From Halomonas sp. SpR1 (GTDB taxonomy: Bacteria > Pseudomonadota > Gammaproteobacteria > Pseudomonadales > Halomonadaceae): a stretch of 64,000 nucleotides of DNA. Position 1 is the first letter of the stretch; every line of letters begins with the position of its first letter. Where the stretch lies: NCBI RefSeq assembly GCF_031010175.1, contig NZ_JAUAMB010000002.1, positions 124,001 through 188,000 of the forward strand. The letters are read 5' to 3'. A program made the translations under genes and the position numbers. This document shows, piece after piece, positions 57,321 through 64,000 of this stretch. The notes under the pieces are model-generated. The model ran no database searches. It saw only the letters and a program-made list of their open reading frames with translations, and was not told where the DNA came from.

Positions 57321-58397
57321 TTACTTGGCAATGCGCTTCGCCAAGGTGGCGGCCAGCTTCTCGTTCATACGGTTGAAGGCTTCCACCGTGGTGTCCCAGT
57401 CGATGCAGGCATCAGTAATCGACACGCCATACTGTAGTTGGCTAAGGTCTGCGGTCAGTTTCTGATTGCCCCAGCCAATGTTGGATTCAACCATCAGGCC
57501 GATAATGGAGGTATTGCCCTCCAAAATCTGATTGGTGACGTTCTCCAGAACCAGGGGCTGTAACGCCGCGTCTTTATTGGAGTTGGCGTGGGAGCAGTCG
57601 ATCATGATGTTGGGTGATAGCTTGGCTTTCTCGAGCTCTTTCTCCGCCAGGGCAACGCTTACGCTGTCGTAGTTGGGCTTACCGTTGCCACCGCGTAGAA
57701 CGACGTGGCCGTAGGCATTGCCGCGAGTGCGAATAATGGCTACCTGGCCCGCCTGGTTAATGCCCAGAAAGTTATGCGGGCTAGCCACGGACTGAAGTGC
57801 GTTAATCGCCACATCCAGGCTGCCGTCGGTGCCATTTTTAAAGCCGACGGGGCTGGAAAGGCCGGAGGCCATTTCCCGGTGAGTCTGCGACTCAGTGGTG
57901 CGGGCGCCAATCGCCGACCAACTGATGCAGTCCTGCAGGTACTGGGGCGAAATGGGATCCAGTGCTTCGGTCGCTAGCGGTAAGCCCATTTCGGCCAGAT
58001 CGACCAGCAGTTTACGGGCAATATGCAGACCCTCATCGATCTCAAAAGAGTCGTTGAGGTGCGGATCGTTAATCAGGCCTTTCCAGCCCACTGTTGTGCG
58101 CGGCTTTTCAAAATAGACGCGCATCACGATATATAGGCTGTCGCTGACCTGGTCAGCCAGCGCCCGCAGGCGACGGGCGTAATCAAGCGCGGCTTCCACA
58201 TCGTGGATTGAGCACGGGCCAACGACGACTAAGAGTCGCGGGTCGTTGCCACTCAGGATATTCTGAATGGTTTGACGACCTTCAATGACGGTTCGCTCTG
58301 CTGCATCGGTTAACGGCACGGCATTTTTGAGCGCTTCTGGCGTGGTGAGAACGTCTTGAGCGAGGACGTTAAGGTTATTAACCTGCTGTTCTGACAT
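57321..58397 (-). CDS. 3-deoxy-7-phosphoheptulonate synthase (class I DAHP synthase)
   Basis: First enzyme of the shikimate pathway, joining phosphoenolpyruvate and erythrose 4-phosphate. The 358-residue product matches AroF/AroG/AroH-type enzymes: VVVGPCSIHDVEAALDYARR, VMRVYFEKPRTTVGWKGLIN, ISWSAIGARTTESQTHREMA, MIDCSHANSNKD and GLMVESNIGWGNQKL, so metal ligands Cys, His, Glu and Asp are covered. The inhibitor type (Phe, Tyr or Trp) cannot be decided by eye, so no isozyme symbol is given. ATG 58397; it is convergent with dinG. Confidence 0.94.
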   Translation of the reverse strand: MSEQQVNNLNVLAQDVLTTPEALKNAVPLTDAAERTVIEGRQTIQNILSGNDPRLLVVVGPCSIHDVEAALDYARRLRALADQVSDSLYIVMRVYFEKPRTTVGWKGLINDPHLNDSFEIDEGLHIARKLLVDLAEMGLPLATEALDPISPQYLQDCISWSAIGARTTESQTHREMASGLSSPVGFKNGTDGSLDVAINALQSVASPHNFLGINQAGQVAIIRTRGNAYGHVVLRGGNGKPNYDSVSVALAEKELEKAKLSPNIMIDCSHANSNKDAALQPLVLENVTNQILEGNTSIIGLMVESNIGWGNQKLTADLSQLQYGVSITDACIDWDTTVEAFNRMNEKLAATLAKRIAK

Positions 58398-58790
58398 CTT
58401 GCTACCTGTGCTTGCGCGATGGCTGAAAAAAGTGAAGGGCGATAAAAGTGGCGCCTACTATCGCTTGTCGAGCAGGTAAAAATCAATTGCTGTGGAACTA
58501 TAGCGGCATTAAAAGTGTCAGCCGCAGGGTTTTGCGAAAGGGGGTAAGCGCTTGATACGCTGCGAAGAACGCGTAACACTGAGACCCTGTCGTTAAAATT
58601 CTGTGGCGTAATAAAATACTGTTTCGTAATAAAATACAGCAACATACTCGGGCGATGAACTCGCTCTTTTATTAACTCTATTATTAATCAATGCCCAAGG
58701 GACGCTATGCTGCTTGCTGTGAACGCCCGCTTGTCAGGGCTAATAGGAATGGGGCTCGGCGCACGCCGTACGAGCTGGAGGAGCGTGTGA
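58398..58790. promoter_or_regulatory. Divergent region between DAHP synthase and rpoE, with direct repeats
   Basis: 393 bases without a gene. CGTAATAAAATAC occurs twice, at 58607-58619 and 58625-58637 (18-base period), and a degenerate copy CGTTAAAATTCTG begins at 58591. A GGAACT at 58494-58499 followed by 17 bases and GTCAG on the + strand is a possible but weak envelope-stress sigma promoter for rpoE. A TTGATA/TAACAC pair at 58552-58579 (16-base spacer) is a possible housekeeping promoter. Confidence 0.45.
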
Positions 58791-59390
58791 ATGGGCACTC
58801 GGGAAACAGACCAACAGCTTGTTGAACGTGCCCAAAAAGGTGATACGCGCGCTTTCGATCTGCTGGTAAAAAAGTACCAGCATAAAATTATCGGCCTGAT
58901 TGGCCGTTACGTTCATGATCACTCTGAAGTTCAGGATGTAGCCCAGGAGGCATTTATTAAGGCGTACCGCGCCTTAGGCAAATTTCGCTCAGAAAGTGCG
59001 TTCTATACCTGGATGTACCGCATCGCAATTAATACAGCGAAGAACTATCTGGTTTCGCGGGGGAGACGTCCGCCGGGCAGTGATTTGGACATCGTCGATG
59101 CTGAAATTATCGACCAAAGCGGACGGTTGGCAGACTCAGAGTCACCGGAAGCGGCGATTGCCAGAGACCAGCTCGAAGCCGCGGTTTATCAGGCGATCGA
59201 AAACCTGCCGGATGATCTGCGTACGGCGATTACGTTGCGAGAGCTGGATGGTCTTGCTTACGAAGATATAGCGCAGGTAATGCAGTGCCCAGTGGGCACC
59301 GTACGTTCGCGGATTTTTCGCGCTCGTGAAGCGGTTGATGAACATATCCGCCCATTAGTATCGACGGCGCGGAACAGTCGCGAAGAGTAG
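58791..59390 (+). CDS. rpoE: RNA polymerase sigma factor RpoE (AlgU)
   Basis: Envelope-stress ECF sigma factor. The 199-residue product has region 2 (about 10-90: RAFDLLVKKYQHKIIGLIGR, DVAQEAFIKAYRAL, FYTWMYRIAINTAKNYL) and region 4 (LPDDLRTAITLRELDGLAYE, then CPVGTVRSRIFRARE). It matches RpoE/AlgU at the usual length of about 190. ATG 58791 follows GGAGGAG. It leads the conserved rpoE-rseA-rseB-rseC-mucD cluster, in which RseA, RseB and MucD restrain it. Confidence 0.96.
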   Translation: MGTRETDQQLVERAQKGDTRAFDLLVKKYQHKIIGLIGRYVHDHSEVQDVAQEAFIKAYRALGKFRSESAFYTWMYRIAINTAKNYLVSRGRRPPGSDLDIVDAEIIDQSGRLADSESPEAAIARDQLEAAVYQAIENLPDDLRTAITLRELDGLAYEDIAQVMQCPVGTVRSRIFRAREAVDEHIRPLVSTARNSREE

Positions 59391-59706
59391 TGGTCGTAGG
59401 AGGGCGGTAATATGATCGCTGTAGCTGTAAAAATGCCGGTATAAAAAATAAAGGTTTTATTTTTTGTGAACTGTCTGGCATGTAAGGCGTCATAAAGCCT
59501 GACTATCTTGATGAGTACGCTTGATGTATCAATCGTTGATATATCGGTGTGCAAAGCGTCATGAGCTTAGCGTCGCAGGTTAGTAAATTTTGATAATTTA
59601 ATTAGCCTGTAACGGAGTCTTGGCCTGGGAAGTCGTCGGAGTGGTGGTGTATGTAACGAAGGCCATCACCCCAGTACTTCTTTTAAACAGTGTGAGGGTG
59701 TGAAGT
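59391..59706 (+). other. Unusually long AT-rich spacer between rpoE and rseA
   Basis: 316 bases with no supported gene. It contains a 10-bp AT-only inverted repeat (AAAAAATAAA / TTTATTTTTT, 59443-59465) and a perfect TATCAA-TCG-TTGATA palindrome (59527-59541) within a TTGATGTATC / TTGATATATC direct repeat. These are possible operator or RNA-structure elements. The mRNA could be attenuated or have a second promoter here. Confidence 0.5.
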
Positions 59707-60435
59707 ATGAGTCAAAACACACGGGAATCACTTTCGGTGTTAATGGATGGCGAAAGTGATGAGCTTGAGCTTCGCCGAGTGTTGAAGGCACTGCCTAATG
59801 ATGACGATGCCGCAGAAACATGGCGTCGCTATCACCTTGCCCGCAGCATGATGCAGCGCGAGCAGGGCGTTGATGTAAGCGTTGATCTTTCTGCGGGCAT
59901 TATGGCCCGTTTGCACGAAGAGCCTGCTCCAATGATGCAAGACTCTGAGCCTGCGGCTCACCGTGCGGGAGGCATTTCGTTTGCCCGCGGCGCCGGGGTT
60001 GCCGCTGCTGTGTCACTGATGGTGATTACTGGCGTCCAGTTCTTTGGCAATGACTCATCCGTTCGCCAGGGCAGCAGTGATTTTGCCACGACGGCACCCG
60101 GAGCTAATGGATCCACCCAAGTGCAGCCCGTTAGCCTGGCTTCACAGTCGGCAGTGGCGACGCGCGCTGACATGCCCATGTTTGAGCCTACTCCGTTTCG
60201 GCTCAGCGGTCAGTCGGGGCAAGGTGGATTAATGAACATTAGCGAAGCTGGCTACTCAGTACAGACTCCACAGGGTGTTACCGCTTCCCAGGGTACTAAC
60301 ATTGATGTTGATCAGATTGGCTTATTGCAGTCGTATCTGGAACAGCATACCCAGAGTGCCGCTTACGGTAGTGGCGACAGTTGGATGCCATTAATGCGTT
60401 CATCGGCAGTCACTGAACCATTGGGTCAGCGCTAA
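59707..60435 (+). CDS. rseA: Anti-sigma E factor RseA/MucA
   Basis: Inner-membrane anti-sigma factor binding RpoE in the cytoplasm, released by DegS-type proteolysis. The 242-residue product has the N-terminal RseA domain (SQNTRESLSVLMDGESDELE, then WRRYHLARSMMQ), one membrane segment at about 93-112 (FARGAGVAAAVSLMVITGVQ), and a Ser/Gln-rich periplasmic tail. ATG 59707 follows GAGGGTG. Cofactors: RseB downstream binds the periplasmic part. Sequence between region and tail is poorly conserved, as usual. Confidence 0.9.
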   Translation: MSQNTRESLSVLMDGESDELELRRVLKALPNDDDAAETWRRYHLARSMMQREQGVDVSVDLSAGIMARLHEEPAPMMQDSEPAAHRAGGISFARGAGVAAAVSLMVITGVQFFGNDSSVRQGSSDFATTAPGANGSTQVQPVSLASQSAVATRADMPMFEPTPFRLSGQSGQGGLMNISEAGYSVQTPQGVTASQGTNIDVDQIGLLQSYLEQHTQSAAYGSGDSWMPLMRSSAVTEPLGQR

Positions 60436-60490
60436 GCCGAATGTATGTTTTTTAATGATGCGCAATTTAGGTGAGTAAGGAGTTCGCGGG

Positions 60491-61561
60491 ATGGGGGTGC
60501 GCAACATGATAGCGCCCAGGGGCTTGAAAGGTACTTGGGCGCTGGCGTTAGTGGTTGGTACGCTCTCGCTTCAAGCGCATGCAGACAATGCCGACAGCCC
60601 TTTGGAAATCAGTCCCTCGCAAGCCAGTGCCCGCTCCAGCGATGGTGATGGCTATGAGTGTGCGACGGAGGAGGCTGAGGCGCAGCCCCGCAATGCAACC
60701 GAGTGGCTTGAGCGCGGCCTGTGGGCCAGCCACTGTTATGCCTTTCAAGCTAGAGCGGTCGCTATTGACTCTGTCGATGTCCGCACGCTTGCACTGTCAC
60801 ACCGTATCAAAGACGGCATTCGTCAGCAGGTGGTGCAGTATCTTGACGGGCCTTCCGTGAGCATTGAACGTCGCTCACCGGTGGGCAGATTGGCCTGGAC
60901 TGAAGGGCATAGCAACGGTGAACTACCTTCTCCAGCAAGATGGGCGGCTCATCTTGAGAAATACTATGCTATCGAGCTTGAGGACAATACTCGGGTAGCG
61001 GATCGTGATGCTGTTAAGCTTATTTTTGAACCCCGTGACCAGTGGCGTTTTTCACATGAGTGGTGGCTGGATGGGGATACCGGACTGCTGCTTAAACATG
61101 TACTCAGTGATCATCAAGGCAGGATCATTGAAACCTTTCAGATTACCCAGCTTCAGTCTCCCGAAAAATATACTGGCAGCGTCCGAGCGACTACCCCTAT
61201 CGTTATCGGCAATACCCCTTGGCGTGCTACGTGGTTGCCCGATGGCTTCGTTGCGCAACCCGTAACTTTCGCTGGCGATGATATGCACCAGCGCGTCTAC
61301 AGCGATGGTTTGGCCACCGTGAGTATCTTTGTCGAGCCTCTCGCGTCTGAAGCAACCACTACCTTACAAGAAGGTGTGCAGCAGTTAGGGGTTTCGGCCG
61401 TGGCCGTTGAGCATGCCATGACCGCTGAAGGGCGCTGGCAGTTAGTGGCGATTGGTGAGCTGCCGGTAGCAACGCTGCAGCGCATAGTTCGCTCAATCAC
61501 TTTCGATCTGCTTGAAGATCAATCTCCGCAAAGCACCGACCAGGCTGGGCAGATGGAATGA
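60491..61561 (+). CDS. rseB: Sigma-E regulatory protein RseB/MucB
   Basis: Periplasmic protein that shields RseA from proteolysis and senses lipopolysaccharide or lipoprotein stress. The 356-residue product has a signal peptide (about residues 1-31, cleavage after HA in LSLQAHADNAD), then the large MucB N-terminal domain (WLERGLWASHCYAFQARAVA, RIKDGIRQQVVQYLDGPSVS) and the C-terminal domain with TWLPDGFVAQP and VYSDGLATVSIFVEPL. ATG 60491 follows AAGGAG. It overlaps rseC by 4 bases. Confidence 0.92.
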   Translation: MGVRNMIAPRGLKGTWALALVVGTLSLQAHADNADSPLEISPSQASARSSDGDGYECATEEAEAQPRNATEWLERGLWASHCYAFQARAVAIDSVDVRTLALSHRIKDGIRQQVVQYLDGPSVSIERRSPVGRLAWTEGHSNGELPSPARWAAHLEKYYAIELEDNTRVADRDAVKLIFEPRDQWRFSHEWWLDGDTGLLLKHVLSDHQGRIIETFQITQLQSPEKYTGSVRATTPIVIGNTPWRATWLPDGFVAQPVTFAGDDMHQRVYSDGLATVSIFVEPLASEATTTLQEGVQQLGVSAVAVEHAMTAEGRWQLVAIGELPVATLQRIVRSITFDLLEDQSPQSTDQAGQME

Positions 61562-62025
61562 TAACCTCGGCTTCCTGTGACTCTTTGTCTCATACCTCTC
61601 TACATCGTACTGGCACGGTCGTCGATCATGGCGGGCAAGGTGTCATCGTAGAAATTTCCGCCCAACAGGGCTGCGAGCAGTGTGCTCAGGGGAGAGGTTG
61701 TGGCGGCAGATTGTTGGCGCGTCAGCGCAGCCAGCGCGTTGCTGTAGCGCTTCCCCCTAAAACCAGTAACGCTGAGCAAAACTACCCGCTTGGCAGTCAA
61801 GTCACTATTAGTCTGCCCCGCGCCTCTGTCACACTGCTGGCTTTTTGTGTTTATGGATTGCCACTTATGTTGGCGCTGTTGCTATCCGGCATGTTGTCGC
61901 TTGTCAGTACCATGAGTTGGTTGGCACCGTTGAGTTTTTTTATTGCCTTGGTGGGCGGTTCGCTAGGTATTAAATACCTAATGCGTGGGCGTGGGGAACG
62001 CTTTCGCCCACGCTTGGTCAATTAG
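61558..62025 (+). CDS. rseC: RseC/MucC family membrane protein
   Basis: A 155-residue inner-membrane protein of the RseC/MucC family, linked to sigma-E regulation and to keeping SoxR reduced. It has a Cys-rich N-terminal part (GCEQCAQGRGCGGRLL, residues about 38-54), then two membrane segments (about 85-110, SVTLLAFCVYGLPLMLALLL, and 120-140, LAPLSFFIALVGGSLGIKYL). ATG 61558 overlaps the rseB stop. Confidence 0.9.
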   Translation: MITSASCDSLSHTSLHRTGTVVDHGGQGVIVEISAQQGCEQCAQGRGCGGRLLARQRSQRVAVALPPKTSNAEQNYPLGSQVTISLPRASVTLLAFCVYGLPLMLALLLSGMLSLVSTMSWLAPLSFFIALVGGSLGIKYLMRGRGERFRPRLVN

Positions 62026-62107
62026 TTCGTCAATTTAGTTCTCCGGCATCTCGCTTTGAGTTGTTGATCTGCCATTGATTGTTATTACATTAAGTAGGAG
62101 CTCTTGC

Positions 62108-63532
62108 ATGAAGCGCTTGATTCTCCCTTCCACGCTTTGGGTCTGTGTGGTGGCACTGCTAACGTTTGGCCAAGTCGCCAACGCTCAGAATTTGCCCGAT
62201 TTCACCGCCTTAGTTGAAGACGCTGCTCCAGGGGTCGTGAATATCTCGACCAGTCGAACGGTACAGCGCAGTAGCGCGCCGGGTTTTGGTGGGTTCGGTG
62301 GTCAGGAAATCCCGGAAATTTTCCGTCACTTTTTTGGAGAGGAGTTCGGTGATCGCTTTCCAGCACCGCCTGGTGGCGGGCAAGGGCGTACAGAAGAGCG
62401 ACAGTCTTTAGGCTCCGGGTTCGTCATCAGTGAAGATGGTTACATAATGACCAATGCACACGTTGTGCAAGATGCCGATGAGATCCTCGTACGGCTCAAT
62501 GATCGGCGTGAATTGAGTGCGGAAGTGATAGGTAGCGATCCACAAACGGATGTGGCGCTACTTAAAATTGATGCCAGTGACTTGCCCACGCTTACTCTGG
62601 GGGATTCTGATGAACTCAAAGTAGGTGAGTGGGTGGCTGCTATTGGCTCACCTTTTGGTTTTGATCATTCGGTCACCGCGGGTATTGTCAGTGCCATTAA
62701 CCGCACCTTGCCGCGAGATGCGTATGTGCCGTTTATTCAAACCGATGTGGCAATCAATCCCGGCAACTCCGGTGGCCCGTTGTTCAATCTGGATGGCGAA
62801 GTGGTGGGTATTAACTCGCAAATCTTTACTCGCAGCGGCGGCTTTATGGGCGTCTCGTTTGCCATTCCCATTAACGTTGCCATGGATGTGGCCGAACAAC
62901 TGCGTGAAGGTGGCCGCGTGAACCGTGGTTGGTTAGGTGTGATGATTCAGCCCGTTTCTGACGACCTGGCCGAATCTTTCGGCATGGAGAGTGCGATAGG
63001 CGCTTTGATTGCTGACCTTGACCCCGAAGGCCCCGCGGCCGAGGGTGGGCTTCAGGCTGGCGATGTCATCCTGGAGGTCAATGGTGAAGAGGTCGAACGC
63101 TCGAGCTCACTGCCACGGCTGATCGGTAAAGGTGCGCCAGGTACCGAGGTGGAGCTCACCTTGATGCGTGACGGTGAAGAGCTGACCGAGTCAGTCGAAT
63201 TAGGTAGTTGGCCAGATGCCGAGCAGCAGACAGCGCAGACCAGCAGCAATAATCAAGCGCGCCTTGGCGTAATGGTCGCTGAAATTGATGACGCCATGCG
63301 CGAGCAGTTGAATATTCCCGGCGGTGTGGTTGTGCGCCAGGTTGAGTCTGGCAGCGTGGCCGCAGAGGCCGGCATTCGCCCAGGTGATGTATTAGTGAGC
63401 ATTGATCACCGCAGCGTTTCCTCTGCCGATGAGCTGGTAGAGGTTGTCGAAGCGTTACCCACCGACCGTGCTATTCCAGTACGTCTGTTCCGCGATGGGC
63501 GCTCACTCTTCGTAGCGCTACGTCTGGAATAA
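62108..63532 (+). CDS. mucD: Periplasmic serine protease MucD (DegP/HtrA family)
   Basis: Periplasmic protease/chaperone that removes misfolded proteins and damps the sigma-E response. 474 residues, with a signal peptide (cleavage after ANA, about residue 26), a trypsin-like domain with His in MTNAHVVQDADE, Asp in DPQTDVALLKI and Ser in NPGNSGGPLF, and two PDZ domains (about 260-350 and 375-470). ATG 62108 follows AGGAG; the frame's extension to 62075 is not needed. It is the last gene of the sigma-E cluster, placed before lepA as in pseudomonads. Confidence 0.95.
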   Translation: MKRLILPSTLWVCVVALLTFGQVANAQNLPDFTALVEDAAPGVVNISTSRTVQRSSAPGFGGFGGQEIPEIFRHFFGEEFGDRFPAPPGGGQGRTEERQSLGSGFVISEDGYIMTNAHVVQDADEILVRLNDRRELSAEVIGSDPQTDVALLKIDASDLPTLTLGDSDELKVGEWVAAIGSPFGFDHSVTAGIVSAINRTLPRDAYVPFIQTDVAINPGNSGGPLFNLDGEVVGINSQIFTRSGGFMGVSFAIPINVAMDVAEQLREGGRVNRGWLGVMIQPVSDDLAESFGMESAIGALIADLDPEGPAAEGGLQAGDVILEVNGEEVERSSSLPRLIGKGAPGTEVELTLMRDGEELTESVELGSWPDAEQQTAQTSSNNQARLGVMVAEIDDAMREQLNIPGGVVVRQVESGSVAAEAGIRPGDVLVSIDHRSVSSADELVEVVEALPTDRAIPVRLFRDGRSLFVALRLE

Positions 63533-63551
63533 CCCGCCTATTTTCAATCCA

Positions 63552-63574
63552 GGTCCGGCGGTTCTCGCCGGACC
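63552..63574 (+). terminator. Hairpin after mucD
   Basis: Perfect 9-bp GGTCCGGCG / CGCCGGACC stem with loop GTTCT, 19 bases after the mucD stop. It lacks a clean T run, so efficiency is uncertain. Confidence 0.65.
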
Positions 63575-63727
63575 GCTGTTCCTAGCCTGCGCATATCGCT
63601 ACAATAGCGGATATCTTTTTGTCGGAAATGGCCCTTACTTTTAAACGGCAGCTGTTTTCGAGCTTTGAACTCTCGAAGCGGTCTGCTAGTGCGGCCGCTT
63701 GCGTACCACTAAGGCAGAACAGACTCA

Positions 63728-63802
63728 ATGTCCCAAGACGTTCCCAACGGAAAGCTTAAGCACATAAGAAATTTTTCTATTATCGCCCACATCGACGATT
63801 AA
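63728..63802 (+). pseudogene. lepA: 5' fragment of lepA (elongation factor 4), broken by an insertion
   Basis: LepA/EF4 is a translational GTPase that acts on stalled or mis-set ribosomes. The frame from ATG 63728 reads MSQDVPNGKLKHIRNFSIIA and then H-I-D. An intact lepA continues H-G-K-S-T-L here, forming the P-loop. Instead the next codons are GAT TAA. So the gene stops after 24 codons at the exact start of the GTP-binding loop. AAGGCAG precedes the ATG, and position after mucD is the expected one for lepA. The rest of the gene is presumably on the other side of the element beginning here. This fragment alone cannot be active. Confidence 0.88.
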
Positions 63803-64000
63803 CCACGCACCACTAGCTAACACTGCACCACTCTAAGCCCCTCTAATTACCTGCCTTTTCTTATCTTTTCGTAAACCTGCGCACCACAGCGCACTACTAA
63901 AAAACACTGCGAACCGCTAGAAATATGTACTTGTCCGTGTACATACTATGTCTCTTATTCAATCGTCGCTGGGGAGCATGTACACATGGCGCTAACCGAC
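63793..64000 (+). mobile_element. Left end of an integrative element inserted in lepA
   Basis: From about 63794 the sequence no longer matches lepA. It carries GCACCACT-like direct repeats at 63807-63815, 63825-63833, 63881-63889 and 63891-63899, an ATGTAC...GTACAT palindrome at 63925-63944 and a TGTACA at 63979-63984. It leads into an integrase-like start. Repeats of this sort next to an integrase gene resemble arm-type binding sites. The left attachment core should include the lepA sequence ending at about 63793. Confidence 0.65.
63986..64000 (+). CDS. Start of a probable P4-family tyrosine integrase (cut by window edge)
   Basis: Only five codons are visible, M-A-L-T-D, the typical start of P4-type site-specific integrases (DUF4102 N-terminal domain, usually M-A-L-T-D-T-x-I). 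GGGGAG at 63971-63976 is a good ribosome binding site 9 bases upstream. Facing away from lepA and next to the insertion boundary is the usual place for such a gene. Five residues alone are weak proof; the context is what supports it. Confidence 0.5.

Noticed and set aside
58494-58521. GGAACT...GTCAG as a sigma-E autoregulatory promoter for rpoE
   Set aside because: The -35 part is good but the -10 part does not match TCTGA, and the site is 270 bases from the start codon; kept only as a weak possibility in the region note.

Overview
The window looks like a chromosomal segment of a moderately GC-rich gammaproteobacterium. Gene order and protein style fit the Halomonadaceae (Halomonas and relatives): lolD-comEC-msbA-lpxK-kdsB-murB, rne divergent from rluC, the plsX-fabD-fabG-acpP-fabF cluster, class Ib nrdHIEF, and rpoE-mucABD-lepA. 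The family assignment is an inference from content and order; there is no rRNA or tRNA in the window to confirm it.

Layout. 1-947: agmatine deiminase, cut by the window edge. 1126-11534: envelope genes (lipoprotein export LolC/E-LolD, DUF2062 protein, ComEC, MsbA, LpxK, Trm112-like protein, KdsB, low-molecular-weight phosphatase, MurB), ending at a bidirectional terminator. 11613-15044: RNase E with a very long acidic tail and a long leader. 15764-29846: RluC, HAD phosphatase, SppA, Maf, then the ribosome/fatty-acid/replication cluster yceD-rpmF-plsX-fabD-fabG-acpP-fabF-pabC-mltG-tmk-holB-pilZ-tatD. 29889-32668: DUF1285 protein and a UvrD-like helicase. 32829-36818: three-gene unit of a porin-like protein, a small periplasmic binding-protein-like protein and a membrane GGDEF-EAL protein whose EAL half looks inactive. 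36905-40817: ETF dehydrogenase divergent from etfBA. 41018-45815: Mn-type superoxide dismutase and nrdHIEF, with a candidate paired NrdR site.

45880-47480 is an AT-richer accessory pocket holding a phospholipase D-like protein and a ParE-type toxin-antitoxin pair. 47622-52578 is a TtpC-type TonB energisation operon (DUF3450, TtpC/ExbB-like, ExbB, ExbD, TonB, TPR protein) with a good Fur-box match upstream. 52638-57274: exonuclease III with a small basic protein, RhlB and DinG helicases. 57321-58397: DAHP synthase. 58791-63532: envelope-stress sigma factor with RseA/MucA, RseB/MucB, RseC/MucC and the MucD protease.

The right edge is the most unusual part. lepA begins at its expected place after mucD, but its reading frame stops after 24 codons, inside the sequence coding for the GTPase P-loop. 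The sequence then changes character (short direct repeats, TGTACA palindromes) and the last 15 bases open a frame M-A-L-T-D, the usual beginning of P4-family integrases. The simplest reading is that the window ends inside the left end of an integrative element inserted into the 5' end of lepA, analogous to SXT-type elements in prfC.
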